In this document: positions 1-8,187 of the stretch, one piece after another
Layout: every line of letters begins with the position of its first letter
How positions within the stretch are numbered: the first letter of the stretch is position 1
From: Clostridium sp.
Lineage (GTDB): Bacteria > Bacillota > Clostridia > Clostridiales > Clostridiaceae
NCBI GenBank assembly: GCA_022773025.1
Contig: JALEZF010000085.1
Span: 1 to 41,923, forward strand
Length of the DNA stretch: 41,923 nt
Reading direction: 5' to 3'
Notes under the pieces: model-generated
What the model was told of the DNA's origin: nothing
Database searches by the model: none
The model's input: only the letters and a program-made list of their open reading frames with translations
Position numbers and translations under genes: made by a program

Positions 1-6
1 ATACTA
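1..6 (+). promoter_or_regulatory. Possible truncated sigma-G -10 element of the SASP gene
   Basis: The window opens with ATACTA, which matches the last six bases of the sigma-G -10 consensus CATACTA; the first base and the -35 lie outside the window. It is 62 bases before the SASP start, a plausible leader length. SASP genes are classically read by forespore sigma-G, so the match is expected, but a six-base partial match is weak. Confidence 0.3.
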
Positions 7-68
7 TTACAAGACAAGTTAATAATTAAAACCAATAACAAAGTCTTGAAATTTAAGGAGGTATATAT

Positions 69-251
69 ATGGCAAAAACATTAGTACCAACAGCAAAACA
101 AGGATTACAAAATTTCAAAAACGAAGTTGCTAACGAATTAGGAGTTCCATTTAAAGAATACAATGGAGACTTAACTTCTAAACAATGCGGATCAGTTGGC
201 GGCGAAATGGTTAAGAAAATGGTAGAAGCTTACGAAAAGAATATGAAATAA
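69..251 (+). CDS. Alpha/beta-type small acid-soluble spore protein (SASP)
   Basis: A 60-residue protein of the alpha/beta SASP family. These proteins coat and protect forespore DNA and are degraded by the GPR protease at germination to supply amino acids. The middle shows the family pattern: a segment KNEVANELGV, which includes the region normally cut by GPR after a glutamate, then a Gly-rich block CGSVGGEMVKKM near residues 40-51 that belongs to the DNA-binding helices. The length is typical. The start has an AAGGAGG site eight bases upstream. It stands alone, followed directly by its own terminator. It is expected to be forespore-specific (sigma-G). Which SASP paralogue it is cannot be told from this window. 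Confidence 0.95.
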   Translation: MAKTLVPTAKQGLQNFKNEVANELGVPFKEYNGDLTSKQCGSVGGEMVKKMVEAYEKNMK

Positions 252-262
252 ATATACTTTGA

Positions 263-291
263 AAAGGGATTGCCTCTAAGGCAATCCCTTT
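263..291 (+). terminator. Terminator after SASP
   Basis: Perfect 13-bp stem (AAAGGGATTGCCT with its complement) and a 3-base loop, 11 bases after the SASP stop. The downstream T tract is short on the + strand; the A-rich left flank means it may also serve clpB, which ends at 299 on the other strand. Confidence 0.8.
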
Positions 292-298
292 ACCATTT

Positions 299-2887
299 CT
301 AAATGAATATAAGTTCCCCATCTTTTTCGTCAACAATAACCTTAGAACCATTCTTTACGCTTCCTTTTATTATTTCATAAGCCAGCTTTGTCTCTATGGA
401 ATTTTCTATATAACGCTTTAGCGGTCTTGCTCCGTAGAAAGGATCATATCCCTCTTTAGCAATAACCTCTTTTGCTTTATCTGTAAGTGTAAGAGTTATA
501 TTCTTTTCTTTAAGCTTTCCTCTCACTCCCTCAAGGAAAATTTCTATTATATTCTTTATACTTTCTATTGATAGAGGTTTAAACATTATTATATTATCTA
601 CTCTGTTTAAAAATTCTGGCTTGAAGCTTCGCTTCATTATTTCCATAACCTTTTCTCGAGTCTCTTCTGTTATATGATTATTTTCTATACCTTCTAATAT
701 ATGTCCACTGCCTATATTTGAAGTCATTATGATTATAGTGTTTTTAAAATCTATTATCTTTCCCTTATTGTCTGTAAGTCTTCCGTCATCAAGGATTTGA
801 AGAAATATATTGAATACATCTGAATTAGCTTTTTCAATTTCATCAAATAAAATTACACTGTAAGGCTTTCTTCTAACGGCTTCTGTAAGCTGTCCGCCCT
901 CTTCATAGCCTACATATCCTGGAGGCGCTCCGATGAGTCTTGATACAGAATATTTCTCCATGTATTCAGACATATCGATTCTTATCATATTGTCCTCTGA
1001 GTCAAATAAAGTTCTAGCTAAAGTCTTTGCTAGTTCTGTTTTACCTACTCCTGTAGGCCCCAAAAATATAAATGAACCTATTGGCTTTTGACTATCCTTT
1101 AGTCCAGCTCTAGCTCTTATGACGGCGTCAGTTACAGTGTTTACTGCTTCTTCCTGTCCTACTACTCTCTTACTTAGCTCTTCATGAAGCCTTAATAGTT
1201 TTTGTCTTTCTGTCTCTACTAATCTTGAAACTGGTATTCCTGTCCACTTTGATACTATCTGTCCTATTTCGTCTTCTGTTACTTCTTCCTTTAATAGAGC
1301 ATCCTCATAATTATTTTTTAGAATTTCTTCTTTATTTTTTATCTCCTGCTCTAATTTGGGAAGCTCTCCGTATTTAAGCTCTGCAACTTTGTTTAAGTCA
1401 TATAGTCTTTCATATTTTTCTATATCACCTTTGACTTTATCAAGCTGAGATTTTAAGTTTTTAATAGATAATATCTGTTCTTTTTCTTTTTCATACTTTA
1501 TAGTTAAGGTTTTATCCTGCTCTTTTAGGTTTGACAGCTCTTTTTCTATATTTTCAAGCCTATCTTTGCCATAATCTCCACCTTCTTTTGTAATGGCTTC
1601 TTTTTCAATCTCTAGGTGCAGTATCTTTCTTCTAACTTCATCTACAGCTGTTGGCATGCTGTCTATTTCTGACCTTATCATAGCACCTGCTTCATCAATT
1701 AAATCTATGGCCTTATCTGGCATATATCTATCCTGTATATATCTATGAGAAAGCTTTGCTGCAGCAACTATTGCTGAGTCTTGTATTCTTATCCCATGAT
1801 GGATTTCAAATCTTTCTTTAAGGCCCCTAAGAATTGCTATAGTGTCTTCTACAGATGGTTCCTCTACCTTTACAGGCTGGAATCTTCTTTCTAAAGCTTT
1901 ATCCTTTTCTATATACTTTCTGTATTCATCAAAGGTGGTTGCTCCTATACAGTGAAGATCACCTCTTGCAAGAGCTGGCTTTATAAGATTTCCTGCGTCC
2001 ATAGCTCCTTCTGTCTTTCCTGCTCCAACTATGGTATGAATCTCATCTATAAATAATATTATTTTTCCTTTGCTATTTTCAACTTCCTTTAAAACAGCCT
2101 TTAATCTCTCTTCGAATTCTCCTCTATACTTTGCTCCTGCTATAAGAGCTCCCATATCAAGAGAGAATATTATCTTGTCCTTTAATCCTTCTGGCACATC
2201 ACCTTTTACAACCCTTTGAGCAAGGCCTTCTATTATGGCAGTTTTACCTACTCCTGGCTCACCAATTAGCACTGGATTATTTTTAGTCCTTCTTGATAGT
2301 ATTCTAACTACCCTTCTGACCTCTTCATCTCTGCCTATGACTGGATCCATATCATGCTTTCTAGCTCTTTCAACTAAATTTGTTCCATATTTCGTTAAAA
2401 CATCATATGTTCCTTCTGGATCTTGAGTATCTACTCTCTGGCTTCCTCTGACTGTTGCAACTATCTTAAGGAAATCCTGCTTGTTGATCCCAAAGGTGGC
2501 AAGTATACGCCCTACTTCTCCTTTGTAATCTACATCCATTATAGCTGTAAAAACGTGCTCCACACTTATAAAACTATCTTTAAATTCCTCAGCTATACTT
2601 TCAGCCTTGTTTAATACTTCTTCTATTCTTCTAGTAGCATATATGCTGTTTGCTCCATCACCTGATACTTTAGGCAGTTTTTCTATGAAGGACTGAGTAA
2701 CATCTAAAACAGTCTTAGGGTCTTTCCCCATTCTTTGAATTATATTTGGTATTAACCCATCCTTTTGATCTAACAAAGCATAAAAAAGATGAATCACATC
2801 AACTTGAGGATTTCCAAAACGCACCGCTGTGCTTTGAGCATCATTTAATGCTTCTTGAACCTTTAATGTCATCTTATCAATATTCAT
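299..2887 (-). CDS. clpB: ATP-dependent disaggregase ClpB
   Basis: ClpB is a hexameric AAA+ chaperone that, with DnaK/DnaJ/GrpE, pulls polypeptides out of aggregates after heat or other stress. At 862 residues it has the normal family length. The order is an N-terminal repeat domain (residues 1-145), AAA domain 1 with Walker A GEPGVGKT at 209-216 and Walker B ILFIDEIH, a charged coiled-coil middle domain of about 120 residues (roughly 410-530), which separates ClpB from ClpA and ClpC, then AAA domain 2 with GPTGVGKT at 610-617 and Walker B ILFDEIEKA, and a C-terminal small domain. The ribosome site is GAAAGGGG. The gene appears monocistronic, with its own promoter and a terminator hairpin of the preceding gene just upstream. 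I see neither a CIRCE element nor a CtsR box in the leader, so the usual Firmicutes heat-shock repressors are not supported here. Confidence 0.97.
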   Translation of the reverse strand: MNIDKMTLKVQEALNDAQSTAVRFGNPQVDVIHLFYALLDQKDGLIPNIIQRMGKDPKTVLDVTQSFIEKLPKVSGDGANSIYATRRIEEVLNKAESIAEEFKDSFISVEHVFTAIMDVDYKGEVGRILATFGINKQDFLKIVATVRGSQRVDTQDPEGTYDVLTKYGTNLVERARKHDMDPVIGRDEEVRRVVRILSRRTKNNPVLIGEPGVGKTAIIEGLAQRVVKGDVPEGLKDKIIFSLDMGALIAGAKYRGEFEERLKAVLKEVENSKGKIILFIDEIHTIVGAGKTEGAMDAGNLIKPALARGDLHCIGATTFDEYRKYIEKDKALERRFQPVKVEEPSVEDTIAILRGLKERFEIHHGIRIQDSAIVAAAKLSHRYIQDRYMPDKAIDLIDEAGAMIRSEIDSMPTAVDEVRRKILHLEIEKEAITKEGGDYGKDRLENIEKELSNLKEQDKTLTIKYEKEKEQILSIKNLKSQLDKVKGDIEKYERLYDLNKVAELKYGELPKLEQEIKNKEEILKNNYEDALLKEEVTEDEIGQIVSKWTGIPVSRLVETERQKLLRLHEELSKRVVGQEEAVNTVTDAVIRARAGLKDSQKPIGSFIFLGPTGVGKTELAKTLARTLFDSEDNMIRIDMSEYMEKYSVSRLIGAPPGYVGYEEGGQLTEAVRRKPYSVILFDEIEKANSDVFNIFLQILDDGRLTDNKGKIIDFKNTIIIMTSNIGSGHILEGIENNHITEETREKVMEIMKRSFKPEFLNRVDNIIMFKPLSIESIKNIIEIFLEGVRGKLKEKNITLTLTDKAKEVIAKEGYDPFYGARPLKRYIENSIETKLAYEIIKGSVKNGSKVIVDEKDGELIFI

Positions 2888-2922
2888 AATTCTACCCCTT
2901 TCTATACATCTTTCATCAACAC

Positions 2923-2950
2923 ATTATAGTTCAATTATAGGATTTGTAAA
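2923..2950 (-). promoter_or_regulatory. Candidate sigma-A promoter of clpB
   Basis: On the minus strand, TTTACA (2945-2950), a 16-base spacer and a perfect TATAAT (2923-2928) lie 36 bases before the clpB start. No CIRCE or CtsR-type repeat overlaps it. Confidence 0.55.
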
Positions 2951-2978
2951 GTGTGATATTCTATTCTTTTATATGAAA

Positions 2979-3026
2979 AAAAGGTGTGCTACAATGAAAA
3001 AATGATTTTATCATAACATACCTTTT
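2979..3026 (-). terminator. Terminator after the XRE-TPR gene
   Basis: AAAAGGTATG pairs with CACACCTTTT (one G-T pair) around a 28-base loop that contains a smaller hairpin, followed on the minus strand by a T run. It separates the regulator pair from the clpB promoter. The long loop makes it less certain. Confidence 0.5.
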
Positions 3027-3037
3027 ATTTTTATTAT

Positions 3038-4297
3038 TTAAATTGCTTTTTCTAAATTTATAGCTAAGCTAAAATATCTTATTGCATCTCTAGTTTGAGA
3101 AAAGTCATAATACATATTTCCCATATCCATGTAGCGCTTATAAAGTTCTTTCTTTGATCCAAATTTTATAAGAGCGTCCAAAGATAAATTCATGTACATT
3201 TCAGCTTCTATATTCATGCCTTTTTCTTTTAAAATCACAGCCTTAAAGTAATATGCTTTCTCCATAAGCTTCATATTATCATTAGAAATAGCATAATTTA
3301 AAACTTCACTGCATCTCTCTCTGGCTCTATCTAAATCATTCATCTTTAATAGATTTTTCACTTCAAATATAAGAGTCTTTCCTATCATGTTATTAAAATC
3401 ATTGTAACACATATTAGCAGTGTCCTCTAAGTACTCTATAGCCTCGTTACATCTACCCAAATCTACTAAAGTATTTGCAAATATAAGTCTACTTATAATT
3501 TTCTTTTCATTGTTTCCATAAAGCTTCATAATCTCATCTTGTAGATCATATGCCTTATTTTCATCTCCAAATCTCAATTCTAACATAGATATAATGCTAC
3601 AAATATGTGCTCTCAAAGTATCATCTTTGATTTTATTTAAGAGTTCATTAAGGTCTTCTCTATAGCTATTTATCTTTTCATAATTCTCCATCATTGAATA
3701 ACAAATAAATTTATTGTACTCAATAATACATCTTTTAGATAAATCCTCTATTTTGCTATCATCCATTATGTTTATTGCACTCTCATAACATGATATAGCT
3801 TGTACATATTCTTCATTACACTCAAAATATTCAGCAATATCCGCGTAATAAATCATGTAACAACTACCTTTATCACATTTTTCACATATCTCATAATACT
3901 CAGATATAAGATCTTCTATCTCTAAATACTTCTCTTTTTCTAAATACCACTCAAACAATATATGAGTTATTTCAAAGGCCAAATCAAATTCACTAAATTC
4001 TAGAGCATACTCTAAGTTGTATTTAAAATCTGCTTCTACTTCATGAGAAAACTCAGAGTTTTTAAGGCCATTTATGTTTTCTTTTATCTGCTGTCTAACA
4101 TCCTGCTGTAAATAATTCATTGATAAATCCAGCTTGTCTGCAATAAATTCTAAAATCCATGGTTCTGGCTTTATCTTATTATTCTCTATGCAACTCATCT
4201 TAGAAACAGAGATTTTATCTCCGCATATATCCTTTAAAGTTATCCCTTTGTATACTCTAGCTCTTTTAATCTTTTCCCCAGTCGATAATACTTCCAT
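3038..4297 (-). CDS. XRE-family HTH regulator with TPR-like repeats (second of a pair)
   Basis: A 419-residue protein with an N-terminal XRE/Cro-type helix-turn-helix (residues about 8-62: GEKIKRARVYKGITLKDIC then DKISVSKMSCIENNK), followed by about 340 residues of helical repeats with TPR character, such as AIEYLEDTANMCYNDF and a C-terminal DAIRYFSLAINLE. This layout is shared by RRNPP-type peptide-sensing regulators (Rap, NprR, PlcR, PrgX) and by many uncharacterised clostridial regulators. No peptide-pheromone gene could be identified beside it. It lies 29 bases after its paralogue and is probably co-transcribed. The HTH deviates from consensus more than its neighbour does (SKMSCIENNKIKPEP), so target binding may differ. 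The ligand and targets are unknown. Confidence 0.8.
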   Translation of the reverse strand: MEVLSTGEKIKRARVYKGITLKDICGDKISVSKMSCIENNKIKPEPWILEFIADKLDLSMNYLQQDVRQQIKENINGLKNSEFSHEVEADFKYNLEYALEFSEFDLAFEITHILFEWYLEKEKYLEIEDLISEYYEICEKCDKGSCYMIYYADIAEYFECNEEYVQAISCYESAINIMDDSKIEDLSKRCIIEYNKFICYSMMENYEKINSYREDLNELLNKIKDDTLRAHICSIISMLELRFGDENKAYDLQDEIMKLYGNNEKKIISRLIFANTLVDLGRCNEAIEYLEDTANMCYNDFNNMIGKTLIFEVKNLLKMNDLDRARERCSEVLNYAISNDNMKLMEKAYYFKAVILKEKGMNIEAEMYMNLSLDALIKFGSKKELYKRYMDMGNMYYDFSQTRDAIRYFSLAINLEKAI

Positions 4298-4326
4298 AAA
4301 ACTACACCTACACTAACACTTTATAT

Positions 4327-5625
4327 TTAACTTAATATTCCTAGTTCTTTAAATATAATAACGCCTTCATTTAAATATTTAGCTGCTTCCGTTTCTTTGT
4401 TTATCTCGATATAAAACTTTCCAAGTAATATAGAAATTTCACCTGCTCTTTTCATTTGTTCCATATTTTTAGCAAAATTTAATGCCATGATTAATGAATT
4501 CTCTGATGATAACACATTGTTTTTCAACAATTCCACTCTATGCCTTAAAAGATAATAATCTATTATGGCTCCTTCATTACCATCTTCCACATAATCATAA
4601 ATCTCATCTAAAGCTTTGTCACAATTATCTGGATCCTTCATTTTTATATAATTATCACATATATTTATCAAAGTTTGTATAAGATTTTCGTCTTTATTAA
4701 TTAATCTCATTTCTTTAGCTTTGTTTAAATGCTTGAAAGATTCTTCGATGTTATCAAATTCATAGAAAAGTTTTCCTAAATTATTTTCTATCTTTGATAG
4801 TTCTGAAGCATCATTAAGTTTTCTAAATATATCTAAAGTCTTTTGGCAACAACTTATAGCATTATCTATATCACCTTTTTTATGATACTGCTCCGTAAGT
4901 AAAAGTAGAGATTTTGCATATTGTCTTTTATCTTGAAGCTGTTCAAACTTTTCTTTTGCCAAATAAGAATACTTTATAGACTTGTCCATATTTTCGAGTT
5001 TAAAATATACGCTAGCTATAAAATAATATATTTCTCCAAGAAGATTATCATTGTCCATATGTTTATCTAAAAACATTTTTTCTGCTTGTTTAAGATAACT
5101 GTTGCAGGAATGATAAGCTTTTAATTCATAAGTTATTTTTCCTAGGTTTAAGAAGGTGTTTATTATCTCTTCATAATTATTATTTTTTATAAAAATAACG
5201 TTTGCAGACAAAAATATTTGTTGAGCTAATGCATACTCATTTTTCTTCATATGTATTGTTGCTCTAAGATATAGATTCCGTGCTTTTCTATATTCTAAAT
5301 TATATTTTTCTGCATAATATAAGGCTTTTTCTATATATTCACTGCCTGTTATTAATTCATCATTTAATATATAAGATTCGGATAAATTTTCATAGTAAAG
5401 GCAAATCTTTTCAGCTTGAGATTCCTCTGATTCCATCAAATATTCAATTGAGGTATCCAATACATTTGCTATATACTCTAAAAGATCCATACTGGGGTTA
5501 GACTTTCCAGACTCAACTAGGCTTATTTGACCAGGAGTTATCCTATCTCCTGCTAAATCTTTGAGAGTCATATCCAGCTCTTTACGTCTTCTTTTAATTT
5601 TTTCGCCCAAAGATAATATTTCCAT
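4327..5625 (-). CDS. XRE-family HTH regulator with TPR repeats (first of a pair)
   Basis: A 432-residue paralogue of the downstream gene. The N-terminal HTH (residues about 8-62) has a canonical recognition region, ITPGQISLVESGKSNPS. Several TPR-like motifs follow, including YIEKALYYAEKYNLEYRKAR and AISCCQKTLDIFRKLND, and run to the C-terminus. The two proteins share the opening ME(V/I)LS-GEKIKR, so they arose by tandem duplication. The ribosome site is GAGGAAG. By family analogy it is a cytoplasmic DNA-binding regulator whose TPR part could bind a peptide or protein partner; the signal is not visible here. Confidence 0.82.
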   Translation of the reverse strand: MEILSLGEKIKRRRKELDMTLKDLAGDRITPGQISLVESGKSNPSMDLLEYIANVLDTSIEYLMESEESQAEKICLYYENLSESYILNDELITGSEYIEKALYYAEKYNLEYRKARNLYLRATIHMKKNEYALAQQIFLSANVIFIKNNNYEEIINTFLNLGKITYELKAYHSCNSYLKQAEKMFLDKHMDNDNLLGEIYYFIASVYFKLENMDKSIKYSYLAKEKFEQLQDKRQYAKSLLLLTEQYHKKGDIDNAISCCQKTLDIFRKLNDASELSKIENNLGKLFYEFDNIEESFKHLNKAKEMRLINKDENLIQTLINICDNYIKMKDPDNCDKALDEIYDYVEDGNEGAIIDYYLLRHRVELLKNNVLSSENSLIMALNFAKNMEQMKRAGEISILLGKFYIEINKETEAAKYLNEGVIIFKELGILS

Positions 5626-5681
5626 CTTCGATCTTCCTCTTCTCTACCATTAGTTTCTCAAAATTATTCATATTATGTATT

Positions 5682-5690
5682 ATTATAGCA
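5682..5690 (-). promoter_or_regulatory. Extended -10 promoter of the XRE-TPR pair
   Basis: On the minus strand TGCTATAAT (TG-N plus a perfect TATAAT) lies about 57 bases before the first regulator gene. No good -35 is seen at 17 bases, which is common with extended -10 promoters. Confidence 0.5.
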
Positions 5691-5752
5691 TATTTTTATA
5701 GCAATACACATAATTTTTACTTAATATTTATCTATTTATGATTTTTTACAAA

Positions 5753-5786
5753 AATAGGACCATATTATCCTAAATATGGTCCTATT
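5753..5786 (-). terminator. Terminator after the small glycine-rich gene
   Basis: Perfect 14-bp stem (AATAGGACCATATT and complement) with a 6-base loop and a T-rich tail on the minus strand, 6 bases after the stop of the gene starting at 5989. Confidence 0.85.
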
Positions 5787-5791
5787 TGATA

Positions 5792-5989
5792 CTAATCCAT
5801 CCATTTTGACATATTTCCATACATATCGTTGGTAAAATTCTTTACTGCTTTTTTAGTTCTTTTCATTTTTCTTTTTGTTGCATTATCTACATTCATTCCC
5901 ATTGCAGCACCCATGGCCATTCCAACCATAGCACCTGTTGCAATACCACTTACGAAACCACCAGCATTATGATTATTTCTCATATTCAT
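5792..5989 (-). CDS. Small glycine/alanine/methionine-rich membrane-associated protein, YtxH-like
   Basis: A 65-residue protein. Residues about 11-33 form one hydrophobic Gly/Ala/Met-rich segment (GFVSGIATGAMVGMAMGAAMGM), followed by a basic amphipathic tail KRKMKRTKKAVKNFTNDMYGNMSKWM. Short clostridial proteins of this plan are usually annotated YtxH-like or hypothetical, and no function is established. AAAGGAAG precedes the ATG, and it has its own perfect terminator. It looks like a single-gene unit. The GxxxG-like repeats in the hydrophobic part suggest helix packing in a membrane. Confidence 0.7.
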   Translation of the reverse strand: MNMRNNHNAGGFVSGIATGAMVGMAMGAAMGMNVDNATKRKMKRTKKAVKNFTNDMYGNMSKWMD

Positions 5990-6106
5990 AAAGTTTCACT
6001 TCCTTTCAGCAATATTGATACTATTATAATGTGCATTTTTATTTTTATTAACCTATAAAGTTACTGCCATATTTGTAATGAAATAATTGCTGAATGAATT
6101 TAAGGA

Positions 6107-7027
6107 TTATGAAGTCATATTTTCTAAGATATATAAAATGAATTCTGACTTTTCATCTTCATTTAAAGTTTTTATATTTTTAATGCAGGACTCCCTTTGA
6201 TTTTTGTATGACTCTATGAGAGATTCAAAGTTTAGTTCTCTTTTTGATTCATCATTAGGTTTTCTATATTCCTTTAAGACTTTTATGTTTTCTTCATTAT
6301 TAGATGCTATAGATAAGATTTCATCTTTTACATTCAAATCCGCCACTTTAAGAGTATTTGTTTTAAGCCATTTCTCAACAACTTTGTCAGAACTTATTCC
6401 TAATGCTTCCTTGCATTTTTCATCTACAAGTTCATTAAATAAATCGCCAGTATGACTATCTACTTTTACAAAGGTAACCTTGATTCCTTTAGCCATAAGC
6501 TTCTGCATTTCTTCATAGTACTTTTCAGAGGATGGTTCTCGCCTTTCCCAAAATCCTGTGGCATGATGACTCACACCTTCATAATCATGGAATATCACAA
6601 CCTCTTTTATGTGATTATCTAAAGCATATTCCGTAGCTCTTATGGCTCCCTTAAGCTCTCCTGCAATCTGCCTTATATTTCTCTCACCTTCATTTTTCCC
6701 TTTTCCACTTTCTATGTATAAAACCACGTCGTTTTCAACAGCTACCATTCCATATGAATACTCTTCTGTAGCAGAATTGTAGCTTCCATCCACGTATACA
6801 TGCAATCCTTCTTTAGGATAGTTGTCATCTGATTTTTTCAAAAGCACAGAGCTTTCACTCAAATATTTTTTTGCTTCTTCCACATTTTCGAAGCTTTTAT
6901 ATTTTGCGCCTTTTACGCCTTTTACGTAAGATAAGCACTGATTCCACGTATCCACTATAAGATTTTCAATTTTTTTTTGATTTTGAGAGTCAAAACCTTC
7001 TTTTATTGCATAAACTTTTTTTCCCAT
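6107..7027 (-). CDS. Ribonuclease HI family protein with N-terminal viroplasmin domain
   Basis: Cuts the RNA strand of RNA-DNA hybrids. Residues 1-60 form a viroplasmin-type (caulimovirus P6-like) hybrid-binding domain, seen in the pattern W-x-x-C...V.G..G.KYKSF...EEAKKYL. The RNase HI fold follows at about 73-210 with all four acidic catalytic residues visible: D80 (YVDGSY), E124 (AGELKG), D148 (FHDYEG) and D202 (NELVDEKC), plus a conserved His192. About 95 extra residues form a charged helical tail of unknown role. The viroplasmin part carries a longer insert than usual before the Trp. Only 13 bases separate it from the upstream DUF1232 gene, so the two are probably one transcript. I see no clear terminator after it. 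Confidence 0.9.
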   Translation of the reverse strand: MGKKVYAIKEGFDSQNQKKIENLIVDTWNQCLSYVKGVKGAKYKSFENVEEAKKYLSESSVLLKKSDDNYPKEGLHVYVDGSYNSATEEYSYGMVAVENDVVLYIESGKGKNEGERNIRQIAGELKGAIRATEYALDNHIKEVVIFHDYEGVSHHATGFWERREPSSEKYYEEMQKLMAKGIKVTFVKVDSHTGDLFNELVDEKCKEALGISSDKVVEKWLKTNTLKVADLNVKDEILSIASNNEENIKVLKEYRKPNDESKRELNFESLIESYKNQRESCIKNIKTLNEDEKSEFILYILENMTS

Positions 7028-7040
7028 AGCTTACCTCTTT

Positions 7041-8000
7041 CTAAAATATACTTTCTATCTTTCCCCATATGCTTTCTATAGTTTCTCCACCTACAGCAGA
7101 ATTTATATAGTTTACTCCCTCTTTTATTATCTTAATTATATCCTCTTGCCCCTGCCAATTTTCTAAAAGTACATTTTCAGGAATGTCATTTACTATTTTG
7201 TTAAGTACAAAGAATATTATTGCCACATCATCTATCTTTCCTATAAAAGGAATAGAATCTGGAAGAATATCTATAGGTGATGCCAAATAACCAAGTGCTA
7301 CACCTACCACAGCTTTAGTCTTCTTGTCCACTCTTTCATCTTTAAATACCCTGTACAATAAGGCCAAAAAGTCAGGAACTATCATAAGATAATTTGCAGC
7401 TCCATTATACTTTTCTGGAACTTTACTCTCAACATTTTCTTTAAATTTAGAATATCCATCTACTTTCTTTACTATTATACTTTCCTGAGGTTCTTCTTCT
7501 ATCTCTTCTTTAACTTCCTCTTCCTTAACTTCTTTTTCTAAAGAGAAATCTATATCCTTAGTTTCAACATATATTTTCTCTTCTTTTAAAGTTAGAGTTT
7601 TCAAAGCAAGTTCTAGTTTCACAGGAAGTTTTTCTAGTATACCGTCCAAGTTTAAACTCAATACATCTTTTTCTATATCAACCTCTATGCCTTGTTCTTT
7701 TAAATTTTTAACTGCTATTTTAAGAGCTTGTCTTCTTACTACAGACCATATAGAAAGCTTTGAAATACCTATTTTTAATATGGTCATATGAATATTATTG
7801 TTATCTACATTTCCAAGGGCTAGCTTTACACTGAAAGGAATCTTAAATAAAGCCTTATATTCTCCCTTTATTTCTATAAAATCTTTTAGATTCACTTCAT
7901 CTATAGATAGACCAGGAACCTTCATAAAGTCATTTATTATTGAAATAATATCAGCGCCACTCAAAGACACATTAACATTTGAAATCTTCATACTCTCCAC
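7041..8000 (-). CDS. DUF1232 (YkvA-like) protein
   Basis: A 319-residue protein. The C-terminal part (about 205-275) carries the DUF1232 signature YLASPIDILPDSIPFIGKIDD, a short membrane-associated motif of unknown biochemical function. The first 150 residues resemble no family I recognise and are predicted beta-rich. A Glu-rich stretch (155-175) links the halves. GGTGGAG precedes the ATG. It is the first gene of a two-gene unit with the RNase HI gene. The context gives no firm functional hint. Confidence 0.8.
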   Translation of the reverse strand: MESMKISNVNVSLSGADIISIINDFMKVPGLSIDEVNLKDFIEIKGEYKALFKIPFSVKLALGNVDNNNIHMTILKIGISKLSIWSVVRRQALKIAVKNLKEQGIEVDIEKDVLSLNLDGILEKLPVKLELALKTLTLKEEKIYVETKDIDFSLEKEVKEEEVKEEIEEEPQESIIVKKVDGYSKFKENVESKVPEKYNGAANYLMIVPDFLALLYRVFKDERVDKKTKAVVGVALGYLASPIDILPDSIPFIGKIDDVAIIFFVLNKIVNDIPENVLLENWQGQEDIIKIIKEGVNYINSAVGGETIESIWGKIESIF

Positions 8001-8116
8001 CTCATCAACTTTTCACTCTTATCTTTTAACTTTTTACTCCCTAAAGTATATCACATCTTCGTAAAAATTTAATTAGCTAGTCCAAAATTTACATTGCCAA
8101 AATCTATGATTTTCAT

Positions 8117-8144
8117 TAGACAAGATTTTTAAAATCTATATAAT
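8117..8144 (+). promoter_or_regulatory. Candidate sigma-A promoter of the ftsH-like gene
   Basis: TAGACA (8117-8122), a 16-base spacer and a perfect TATAAT (8139-8144) lie 43 bases before the start codon, followed by a strong AAAGGAGG. Confidence 0.6.
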
Positions 8145-8187
8145 AGGTATTACAAGCTAATTCTTTTTTAAAGGAGGCATGTAGATA

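Noticed and set aside
2888..2960. CIRCE or CtsR box upstream of clpB
   Set aside because: I looked for TTAGCACTC-N9-GAGTGCTAA and GGTCAAA direct repeats and found neither.
2950..3016. A 17-codon frame (MIKSFFHCSTPFFHIKE) after the XRE-TPR gene, considered as a signalling peptide
   Set aside because: It coincides with the terminator hairpin, has no secretion signal and only a poor ribosome site.
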